Source of the DNA: Frankiaceae bacterium
GTDB lineage: Bacteria > Actinomycetota > Actinomycetes > Mycobacteriales > SCTD01
Direction: 5' to 3'
Length of the DNA: 11,765 bases
Assembly: GCA_947479995.1 (NCBI GenBank)
Contig: CANKBT010000069.1
Coordinates: 1 to 11,765, forward strand
The translations under genes and the position numbers were made by a program. The first letter of the stretch is position 1. Every line of letters begins with the position of its first letter. This document shows, one piece after another, positions 5,702-11,154 of the stretch. The notes beneath the pieces are model-generated. The model worked only from the letters and a program-made list of their open reading frames with translations, did no database searches and was not told where the DNA came from.

Positions 5702-6946
5702 GTGTCCGGCTTCACCATGCAGCTCGACGAGGACCAGCTGACCCTGCAGAAGTGGCTGCACGAGTTCGCGACGGACGTCATCCGTCCCGCGGCCGCCGAG
5801 TGGGACGAGCGCGAGGAGACCCCCTGGCCGGTCATCCAGGAGGCCGCCAAGGCGGGCATCTACTCGCTCGACTTCTTCGCCCAGGCCCGCGAGGACCAGA
5901 GCGGCCTGTCGCTCCCCATCACCATGGAGGAGCTGTTCTGGGGCGACGCGGGCATCGGCCTGTCGATCGTCGGCACCACGCTCGCCGCGGCCGGCGTCGT
6001 CGCCAACGGCACCTTCGACCAGATCGTGCAGTGGGCGCCCGCGATGTTCGGCACCGAGACCGACGTCAAGCTCGGCGCGCTCGCCGTCTCCGAGCCCAAC
6101 GCCGGCTCCGACGTCAGCAGCATGAAGACCACCGCCGTCTACGACGAGAAGACCGACGAGTGGGTCCTCAACGGCGTGAAGACCTGGATCACCAACGGCG
6201 GCATCGCCGACGTCCACGTCGTCGTCGCGTCGGTCGACGCCGAGCTCAAGGCCCGCGGCCAGGCCTCGTTCGTGCTCGGGCCGGACAGCAAGGAGCGCGG
6301 CCTGTCGCAGGGCCAGAAGTTCAAGAAGCACGGCATCCGCGCCTCGCACACCTCCGAGGTCATCCTCGACGACTGCCGCGTGCCCGGCGACCAGCTGCTC
6401 GGCGGCAAGGAGAAGCTCGACGAGCGCCTCGCCCGCGCCCACGAGCGGCTGAGGAACCCGTCGGCCGCCGCGTCCGGCAGCCGCTCGCAGGCCGCCATGG
6501 CCACCTTCGAGGCCTCGCGCCCGTCGGTCGGCGCGCAGGCCGTCGGCATCGCCCGGGCGGCGTACGAGTACGCCCTCGAGTACGCCAAGACCCGCGAGCA
6601 GTTCGGCCGCCCGATCGTGCAGAACCAGGGCATCGCCTTCCAGCTGGCCGACATGAAGACCAAGCTCGACGCCGCCCGCCTGCTGGTGTGGCGCGCCGCG
6701 TGGATGGGCCGCAACGAGCAGCCCTTCCTCCACGGCGAGGGCTCGATGAGCAAGGTCTACGCCTCCGAGGCGGCGGTCGACATCACCGAGCGCGCGATCC
6801 AGATCCTCGGCGGCAACGGCTACACCCGCGAGTACCCCGTCGAGCGCTGGGCCCGCGACGCCAAGATCTACACGATCTTCGAGGGCACCAGCGAGATCCA
6901 GCGGCTCATCATCAGCCGGGCGATCTCGGGCCACCAGATCCCCTGA
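5702..6946 (+). CDS. Acyl-CoA dehydrogenase family protein
   Basis: 414 residues from GTG at 5702. This is an FAD-dependent acyl-CoA dehydrogenase that introduces an alpha-beta double bond into an acyl-CoA thioester and passes electrons to an electron-transfer flavoprotein. The N-terminal helical domain has MQLDEDQLTLQKWLHEFA and REETPWPV. The first family signature LAVSEPNAGSDVSSMKTTA is at 127-145, and WITNGG at 162-167 is part of the FAD-binding beta domain. REQFGRPIVQNQGIAFQLAD is at 298-317. The C-terminal signature ILGGNGYTREYPVERWARDA is at 368-387, with FEGTSEIQ at 393-400, where Glu394 is the expected catalytic base. A charged and Ser/Ala-rich segment at about 236-266 lengthens the usual middle domain and may mark a subfamily. 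GGAGGA at 5693-5698 supports the GTG, although the spacing is short. The ATG at 5717 would lie too far from it. A TetR gene follows after 19 bases. Acyl chain specificity is unknown. Confidence 0.95.
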   Translation: MSGFTMQLDEDQLTLQKWLHEFATDVIRPAAAEWDEREETPWPVIQEAAKAGIYSLDFFAQAREDQSGLSLPITMEELFWGDAGIGLSIVGTTLAAAGVVANGTFDQIVQWAPAMFGTETDVKLGALAVSEPNAGSDVSSMKTTAVYDEKTDEWVLNGVKTWITNGGIADVHVVVASVDAELKARGQASFVLGPDSKERGLSQGQKFKKHGIRASHTSEVILDDCRVPGDQLLGGKEKLDERLARAHERLRNPSAAASGSRSQAAMATFEASRPSVGAQAVGIARAAYEYALEYAKTREQFGRPIVQNQGIAFQLADMKTKLDAARLLVWRAAWMGRNEQPFLHGEGSMSKVYASEAAVDITERAIQILGGNGYTREYPVERWARDAKIYTIFEGTSEIQRLIISRAISGHQIP

Positions 6947-6965
6947 CCGCGGAGCCCGCACGCCC

Positions 6966-7559
6966 GTGACCGAGGCCCTCGCGCTGCCCGACCGGTCCGC
7001 GCGCCGAGCAGCCCTGCTCGACGCCGCCGACCGGGTCGTGGCGCGCGAGGGCCTCGCCGCGTCCATGGCCTCGGTCGCGGCCGAGGCGGGCGTCTCCAAG
7101 CCGATCCTCTACCGGCACTTCGGCGACAAGGGCGGGCTCACCGCCGCGCTCGCCGAGCGCCACACCGCCCGGCTGTGGGAGGTGCTGCGCGCGGCCCTCG
7201 GCACCTCCGGCACCCCGCGCGACCGCGTCGAGGCGACCGTCGGCGCCTACCTGGCGGCCATCGAGGCGCAGCCCCAGCTCTACCGGTTCCTCACCGCGCG
7301 CGAGGACGAGCCCGAGCAGGTCCGCGGCTTCACCCACGGCCTGGCCGCGCTGCTCACCCGCGGCATCGCCCTCGAGCTCGGCGTCGCGCCCGGCCCGCGC
7401 GAGCAGGTCTGGGCACGCGGCATCGTCGGCATGGTGCAGGCCACCGGCGACTGGTGGCTGGGCACCGACCCCCGGGGCGCCGACGGCCTGGCGCGCGAGG
7501 AGCTCGCGCGCCACCTCACCGACCTGCTGTTCGGCGCGTACGGGGCCGCGACGCGCTGA
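6966..7559 (+). CDS. TetR/AcrR family transcriptional regulator
   Basis: 197 residues, typical length. The N-terminal helix-turn-helix reads RRAALLDAADRVVAREGLAA, then SVAAEAGVSKPILYRHFGDK at 36-55 with the TetR hallmark LYRHFGDKGGL at 48-58. The remainder is the all-helical ligand-binding and dimerisation domain, including the segment ATGDWWLGTDP near 160-170. The GTG at 6966 gives a normal-length N-terminal arm; a weak GGAG (6951-6954) lies 11 bases before it. It sits 19 bases after the acyl-CoA dehydrogenase and probably shares its promoter, so the operon would be autoregulated through palindromes A and B at 5607-5681. An acyl-CoA or the cluster's substrate is the likely inducer, by analogy with other TetR repressors of acyl-CoA dehydrogenase operons. 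This assignment is inference. Confidence 0.94.
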   Translation: MTEALALPDRSARRAALLDAADRVVAREGLAASMASVAAEAGVSKPILYRHFGDKGGLTAALAERHTARLWEVLRAALGTSGTPRDRVEATVGAYLAAIEAQPQLYRFLTAREDEPEQVRGFTHGLAALLTRGIALELGVAPGPREQVWARGIVGMVQATGDWWLGTDPRGADGLAREELARHLTDLLFGAYGAATR

Positions 7560-7606
7560 GCGGCACGCGAGCCGCGGTCGGCGCGCCGGTCCGCCGGTCG
7601 TGCCGC
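7560..7606. terminator. Structured convergent terminator between tetR and the LLM oxidoreductase gene
   Basis: GCGGCACG at 7560-7567, directly after the tetR stop, pairs perfectly with CGTGCCGC at 7599-7606, just before the opposite gene's stop at 7612. The 31-base loop is itself GC-rich and holds an 8-base tandem repeat CGCCGGTC (7584-7591 and 7592-7599). There is no U-tract on either strand, as is common in high-GC actinobacteria, so function as a bidirectional terminator is plausible rather than shown. Confidence 0.5.
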
Positions 7607-7609
7607 GCC

Positions 7610-8572
7610 CTAGACGCCCCGCAGCGCCGGCTCGAGCTCCTCGGTCCAGAAGCGCAGGAAGCCCTCCTGGTCGGGGCCGATCTGGCTGACGTAGACCTCG
7701 TCGAAGCCGGCGTCGGCGTACGCCTGCAGGCCCTCGACGTACGCGGCGACGTCCGGGCCGGTGGCCGCCGCGGTGCCGGCGGCCTGCTCGACGGTGACGA
7801 CCTCGCCGATCTGGGCGAAGTGCGCGGGGTTCGGCAGGATCTGCGCGTTCTCGCCGGGCACGGCCTGGTGGCGCCACAGCCGGTGCACGGTCTCGTCCGC
7901 CTCCTGCTTCGTCGGCGCCCAGCAGACCTTGGCGCCGGCCTGCTTCACGCCGGTGCCGCCGCTGCTCACGTAGAGGTCGACGAGCTCCTTGCTGGGCTGC
8001 ACGTTGACGTAGCCGTCGCCGATGCGGGCGGCCAGCTCGGTCGCCTTCGGGCCGAAGCCGCTGATGAGCACGGGCACGGGCTGCTCGGGCAGCGAGTAGA
8101 GCCGGGCGGTGTCGACGGTGTAGTGCTCGCCGCGGTGCCGGACGAGCTCGCCGGTCCACAGCCGGCGCATGACGTCGACGGCCTCCTCGAGCATCTCCAG
8201 GCGCACGTCGGCGGTCGGCCAGGCGTCGCCGAGGATGTGCTCGTTCAGCGCCTCGCCGGTGCCGATGCCGAACGAGAAGCGGCCGTCGAACAGCGCCTGC
8301 GTCGTCGCCGCGGCCTGGGCCATCACGGCCGGGTGGATGCGCACGAGCGGGCACGTGACGCTCGTGGTGACGCGCAGCCGCTCGGTGCGCCCGGCGATGG
8401 CGCCGAGCACCGCCCAGACGAAGGACGACTCGCCCTGCTCGTCGGTCCAGGGGTGGTAGTGGTCGCTGACCCACAGGTGCTCGAAGCCCGCGGCCTCGGC
8501 GCGCACGGCGTTGTCGACGAGCGAGCGGGGGCTCTGCTCCTCGCTGGACAGGAAGAAGCCGAAGGTCGTCAC
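7610..8572 (-). CDS. F420-dependent LLM-class oxidoreductase (TIGR03557 type)
   Basis: 320 residues, a luciferase-like TIM barrel flavin/deazaflavin enzyme. The N-terminus MTTFGFFLSSEEQSPRSLVD, then VSDHYHPWTDEQGESSFVWA at 35-54, TSVTCPLVRIHPAVMAQAAA at 70-89 and FGIGTGEALNEHILG at 101-115 follow the subfamily near F420-dependent glucose-6-phosphate dehydrogenase (TIGR03557). F420-binding rather than FMN-binding is inferred from that subfamily. The actual substrate is unknown; paralogues of this type are numerous in actinobacteria and are not proven glucose-6-phosphate dehydrogenases. The GTG at 8572 is chosen because family similarity begins immediately after it, although the frame stays open upstream. 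No clean ribosome site is seen. A weak TACGCG at 8585-8580, 7 bases before the GTG, may be a poor -10 box for a leaderless message. The gene stands alone, convergent with tetR and divergent from the DUF4193 gene. Confidence 0.92.
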   Translation of the reverse strand: MTTFGFFLSSEEQSPRSLVDNAVRAEAAGFEHLWVSDHYHPWTDEQGESSFVWAVLGAIAGRTERLRVTTSVTCPLVRIHPAVMAQAAATTQALFDGRFSFGIGTGEALNEHILGDAWPTADVRLEMLEEAVDVMRRLWTGELVRHRGEHYTVDTARLYSLPEQPVPVLISGFGPKATELAARIGDGYVNVQPSKELVDLYVSSGGTGVKQAGAKVCWAPTKQEADETVHRLWRHQAVPGENAQILPNPAHFAQIGEVVTVEQAAGTAAATGPDVAAYVEGLQAYADAGFDEVYVSQIGPDQEGFLRFWTEELEPALRGV

Positions 8573-8724
8573 CTCGCGTCGCGTACCCGCGCGGGGCACC
8601 GCTACCCTCGGGCGCTCCACCCGCCCGGCCCCGCGTGGTGCGCTCGCGCAGGGGCGGGCACAGAACGGCTCTCCCGTGCGTTGTCCCGGCGCCGAGAGTC
8701 ACCACCGCAGAGAGGCACCACCGC
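8573..8724. promoter_or_regulatory. Divergent intergenic region between LLM oxidoreductase and DUF4193 genes
   Basis: This 152-base stretch is the longest gap between genes. On the plus strand TACCCT at 8603-8608 fits TANNNT and would give a leader of about 110 bases for the DUF4193 gene; no good -35 is seen. The region is GC-rich and could fold, but I recognise no riboswitch class. The last 31 bases are a tandem duplication of the ribosome-binding segment, listed separately. Confidence 0.35.
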
Positions 8725-8725
8725 A
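8694..8725 (+). repeat. 16-base tandem duplication covering the DUF4193 ribosome-binding site
   Basis: Copy 1, GAGAGTCACCACCGCA (8694-8709), and copy 2, GAGAGGCACCACCGCA (8710-8725), abut each other and differ at one base. Copy 2 ends in the A of the ATG start codon and supplies GAGAGG, 9 bases before it, as the Shine-Dalgarno sequence. Copy 1 has GAGAGT and no ATG. A recent local duplication is the simplest explanation. Confidence 0.8.
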
Positions 8726-9027
8726 TGGCCACCGACTACGACCAGCCCCGCCGCAACGAGGCCGACGACCTCGGCGAGGACAGCCTCGAGGAGCTCAAGG
8801 CCCGTCGCGCCGAGGCCCAGGCGAGCAGCGTCGACGTCGACGAGGCAGACCTGAACGAGGCGCTCGAGCTCCCCGGCGCCGACCTGTCGGGCGAGGAGCT
8901 CACCGTCCGCGTCCTGCCGAAGCAGAGCGACGAGTTCACCTGCTCGTCCTGCTTCCTCGTGCACCACCGCAGCCAGCTCGCCAGCGACAAGGGCGGCAGC
9001 CTCGTCTGCCGCGAGTGCGCCGCCTAG
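8725..9027 (+). CDS. DUF4193 zinc-ribbon protein
   Basis: 100 residues, matching the conserved actinobacterial DUF4193 family (the mycobacterial Rv2699c type). The N-terminus MATDYDQPRRNEADD, then a very acidic stretch SLEELKARRAEAQ...VDVDEADLNEALELPGADL, is typical. The C-terminal domain carries CSSC (Cys73, Cys76) and CREC (Cys95, Cys98), a four-cysteine zinc-ribbon pattern around FLVHHRSQLA. Biochemical function is not established; a role in protein or nucleic-acid contacts is only suggested by the zinc ribbon and acidic arm. The ATG at 8725 matches the family start and has GAGAGG 9 bases upstream; longer in-frame starts at 8635 lack both. Two strong hairpins follow the stop, so it is probably monocistronic. 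Confidence 0.95.
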   Translation: MATDYDQPRRNEADDLGEDSLEELKARRAEAQASSVDVDEADLNEALELPGADLSGEELTVRVLPKQSDEFTCSSCFLVHHRSQLASDKGGSLVCRECAA

Positions 9028-9056
9028 CTCCTGCACCAGCCCCCGCACCACCCCGT

Positions 9057-9088
9057 ACGGCCCCGTCGTCCCCGGACGTCGGGGCCGT
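9057..9088 (+). terminator. Hairpin terminator downstream of the DUF4193 gene
   Basis: ACGGCCCCG (9057-9065) pairs perfectly with CGGGGCCGT (9080-9088). Inside, after one T-T mismatch, CGT pairs with ACG around a six-base loop. The hairpin starts 29 bases after the stop codon. There is no run of T after it, so this would be a high-GC, U-poor terminator. Confidence 0.6.
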
Positions 9089-9119
9089 CGTGCTGTCCGG
9101 GCCGTGCGCGGACAGCACG
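9089..9119. terminator. Second hairpin, 11-base stem, overlapping the -35 position of the next gene
   Basis: CGTGCTGTCCG (9089-9099) pairs perfectly with CGGACAGCACG (9109-9119) around a nine-base loop. It abuts the first hairpin, so the pair may act as a tandem terminator. Its right arm contains CGGACA at 9109-9114, exactly 17 bases before the TAGCCT -10 box at 9132. It could therefore instead be an operator for the gene at 9144. Confidence 0.55.
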
Positions 9120-9131
9120 GGCGCGCACGTC

Positions 9132-9143
9132 TAGCCTGCCGCG
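9132..9143 (+). promoter_or_regulatory. Probable -10 box for the leaderless gene at 9144
   Basis: TAGCCT at 9132-9137 matches TANNNT and is followed by 6 bases and then GTG at 9144. CGGACA at 9109-9114 stands 17 bases upstream as a weak -35. No Shine-Dalgarno sequence is present before the GTG. Confidence 0.5.
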
Positions 9144-9566
9144 GTGGGACCGACCGGCGAGCTGCCCGCGGAGGCCCGGCTGGGCCGGGGGAGCCACGCC
9201 CTGCGCCTCGTCGCCGTCGAGCGCACGGTCGACGACGTCGCCCTCGAGCTGCGCGTCGCCGTGCGCGGCTTCGCCGCCGCCGCGGCCTGCGACGTCGCCA
9301 CGGGCGTGCTGGCCGACTGGCGGAGCGACCTGGCGCTCCTCCACGCCGCGCTGACCGGCCGGGCGGCGCTGACGTGCGATGGCGTGGAGCTGGTCATGAC
9401 CGGCGACGGCCGCGGCGGCGTCCTCGTCGAGGGCGTCCTCGACAGCGAGACGGGCTGGGGCGACGGCGAGCGGGCGGTGCTGCGCTTCACCCTCCCCACG
9501 CTCGACCAGACCGATCTGCCGGCCGTGCTGTCGCTGCTCGACGCGGCCCTGGCGCCGCCGGCCTAG
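9144..9566 (+). CDS. Small hypothetical protein, weakly WapI/DUF6228-like
   Basis: 140 residues; no confident family. No signal peptide or membrane segment. A predicted beta-rich body (LRLVAVERTVDDVALELRVA) is followed by an ADWRSDLALLHAALTG helix at about 58-73. Then come GRGGVLVEGVLDSE near 90-105 and LRFTLPTLDQTDLPAVLSLL near 113-132. The order (strand pair, a DL..L...L.G helix, a GxVxVxGxL strand, then DQTxLxxxLxxL) recalls WapI-type immunity/DUF6228 proteins, in which the conserved DQT-helix closes the domain. No toxin gene lies nearby, so an immunity role is not supported. The GTG at 9144 is chosen from the TAGCCT box 6 bases upstream. The stop codon TAG shares the palindrome CTAG with the stop of the convergent RecQ-like gene. 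Confidence 0.75.
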   Translation: MGPTGELPAEARLGRGSHALRLVAVERTVDDVALELRVAVRGFAAAAACDVATGVLADWRSDLALLHAALTGRAALTCDGVELVMTGDGRGGVLVEGVLDSETGWGDGERAVLRFTLPTLDQTDLPAVLSLLDAALAPPA

Positions 9567-11149
9567 ACCACGAGGTCGCCGGCGTCGCAGGCGTCGCAGC
9601 GCCCGCACGGCACGTCGACCGGCTCGCCGTACGGCGCCAGCAGGGCCGCGCGCCGGCAGCCGGGCGCGGCCGCGAGCGCGGCGAGCGGGGCCGGCGCGTC
9701 GGGGCCGGTCAGCAGCACGGCCCGCTCGGGGTGCACGCCGGTCAGCAGGTCGTGCCAGCCGTCGTGCTCGAGCGGCAGGTCGACGCCGACGAGGGTGCCG
9801 ACGCGCGCGCGGCCGAGCGGCGGGTCCTCGCCGGCGGCGACGACGAGCGCGTCGAGCCGGCGCGTGCGCCAGGCCGCGACCGCCGCGGCCGCGCGGGAGG
9901 CCCGCATCGACGTCGCCCAGCCCTCGGCGCGCAGGCCGTCACCGCGCAGGGCGACGACCGTGCGGTCGAGCCGCTCGCGGCCGTCGACGACGACGAGCGT
10001 GCGGCCCTCGCGCACCACGCCGGCGAGCGCCCGCCGGCGGGCCTGCGCGCTGTGCGCGCGGAGCACCTCGAGGCGGCTGTCGACGTCCCAGCCGCCGCCG
10101 ACGTGCACCGGGTCGCGCAGCGCGCCGAGCAGCGCGGCGACCTCCGCCGGGTCGGCGCGCGGCACGACGACGAGCGCGGGCGGTCGCGCGGCGGGCAGCA
10201 CGCCCGGCGGCACCCCGTCGAGCACGACGAGCCCGGCGCCGGCGAGCTCGCCGGGGGCGCGGCGGAAGGCGAACTCGGGCGGCCGCTGCTCGTCCTGCAT
10301 CGCCAGCAGGTCGACGGGCGACGGCGGCCGCGCCAGCACGGCGGGGGGCTCGGGCGGTGCGTCCCCGGCGTCCTCGCGCGGTGCGGCGTCGGGCTCGGGC
10401 TCGGCGGGGTCGGCGTCGTCGTCGGCGGCCTCGGGGGGCGGCCGCACCGGCGCGAGCGGCAGCACCGGGACGTGCGCGGTGAGCGGGCCGAGCGGCGGCG
10501 CGACGACGACCGTCGGGCCGGGCGTCGCGAGGCCGGCGAGCAGGCCGGCGGTCGAGCCGCCGCTGCCCGGGCGGGCGACGAGCAGGCAGTCGCGGCCGGC
10601 GGCGACCGCGTGCGCGGCGACGGCCTGCGCGGGCCGGGCCCCCGGCAGCCCGAGCACCTCGACGGCCACGGCCAGCGACGGCTCGCGGTCGCCCCGCCGG
10701 GCCGGCCAGCGCGGGTAGACGTCCGGCGGCCACAGGTAGGGCAGGTCGTCGGGCTCGTCGCCGAACAGCGGGCGGTAGGCGTCCGGGTCCTTGCGCAGCA
10801 GGGAGCTGCGGTGCGAGCGGTGCAGCGGCTCCAGGCCGAACCACGGCGGCAGCTCCGGGTCGTCGGGCACCTCGCCGCCGGTCCACTGCAGCAGCTGCGG
10901 CAGCACCGTGTCGGCGTTGCCCCGGCGGGTCCACTCCCGGCAGTTCTCGACGCCGTACCGGACGAGGCCGGGCACGAAGCCGCGCCACATGCGCACGGCG
11001 GGGTGGTTCTTCCAGGCGTACTCGGGCCAGGTCAGGGCGCGCAGCACCTGGAAGGTCTCGACGCGCTGCTTGCCGAGGCGCCGGCTGTCGAGGACCTGGC
11101 TGCTGACCACGAGGTCCGGGTAGGGCAGGAAGGTCTGCACCTCCGGCAT
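9563..11149 (-). CDS. MSMEG_6728-type domain fused to a degenerate RecQ-like helicase with zinc site
   Basis: 528 residues in one intact frame. Residues 3-150 match the MSMEG_6728 family: VQTFLPYPDLVVSSQVLD, RRLGKQRVETFQVLRAL, NHPAVRMWRG, then LEPLHRSHRSSLLRKDPDAY and LPYLWPPDVYP. Residues about 160-528 follow RecQ order. RPAQ stands in the Q-motif position, then GRDCLLVARPGSGGST at 185-200, where Walker A GKS/T has become GGS and the lysine is missing. TVVVAPPLGPL at 213-223 resembles RecQ's VVSPLIAL. The DEAH position reads LVVLDGV (307-313). DPVHVGG (346-352), RTLVVVDGRERLD and LRGDGLRAEGW mirror the second RecA lobe. The motif VI arginines (GRAGR) are replaced by LLTGVHPER. The RecQ zinc site is complete: Cys498-x16-Cys515-x2-Cys518-x2-Cys521 in GCRRAALLAPYGE...CGRCDAC. 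No winged-helix or HRDC domain follows. An acidic Pro-rich linker spans about 237-270. ATP hydrolysis is therefore unlikely, and DNA binding is a guess. It starts 5 bases after the hydrolase stop, with GAGG close upstream. Confidence 0.85.
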   Translation of the reverse strand: MPEVQTFLPYPDLVVSSQVLDSRRLGKQRVETFQVLRALTWPEYAWKNHPAVRMWRGFVPGLVRYGVENCREWTRRGNADTVLPQLLQWTGGEVPDDPELPPWFGLEPLHRSHRSSLLRKDPDAYRPLFGDEPDDLPYLWPPDVYPRWPARRGDREPSLAVAVEVLGLPGARPAQAVAAHAVAAGRDCLLVARPGSGGSTAGLLAGLATPGPTVVVAPPLGPLTAHVPVLPLAPVRPPPEAADDDADPAEPEPDAAPREDAGDAPPEPPAVLARPPSPVDLLAMQDEQRPPEFAFRRAPGELAGAGLVVLDGVPPGVLPAARPPALVVVPRADPAEVAALLGALRDPVHVGGGWDVDSRLEVLRAHSAQARRRALAGVVREGRTLVVVDGRERLDRTVVALRGDGLRAEGWATSMRASRAAAAVAAWRTRRLDALVVAAGEDPPLGRARVGTLVGVDLPLEHDGWHDLLTGVHPERAVLLTGPDAPAPLAALAAAPGCRRAALLAPYGEPVDVPCGRCDACDAGDLVV

Positions 11150-11154
11150 CTACC

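Noticed and set aside
7584..7599. CGCCGGTC tandem repeat as a possible regulatory direct repeat
   Set aside because: It sits in the loop of the convergent terminator between two gene ends, where a promoter or operator is unlikely. Two copies of an 8-base GC-rich word are weak evidence.
8635..8724. A 30-residue N-terminal extension of the DUF4193 protein from GTG at 8635
   Set aside because: The family starts at MATDYDQ, a Shine-Dalgarno sequence fits the ATG at 8725, and the upstream codons cover the duplicated leader and read as Arg-rich non-conserved sequence.
6912..8732. A 606-codon open frame on the minus strand across tetR and the LLM gene
   Set aside because: Its translation is Arg/Ala/Gly-rich with no domain. 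It crosses tetR antisense and the LLM gene out of frame, and both of those have convincing motifs.
10380..10450. Acidic Pro-rich segment of the RecQ-like gene as a sign of a frameshift or junction of two genes
   Set aside because: The frame stays the same on both sides, RecQ-like sequence is recognisable before and after it, and the segment reads as an ordinary disordered linker.
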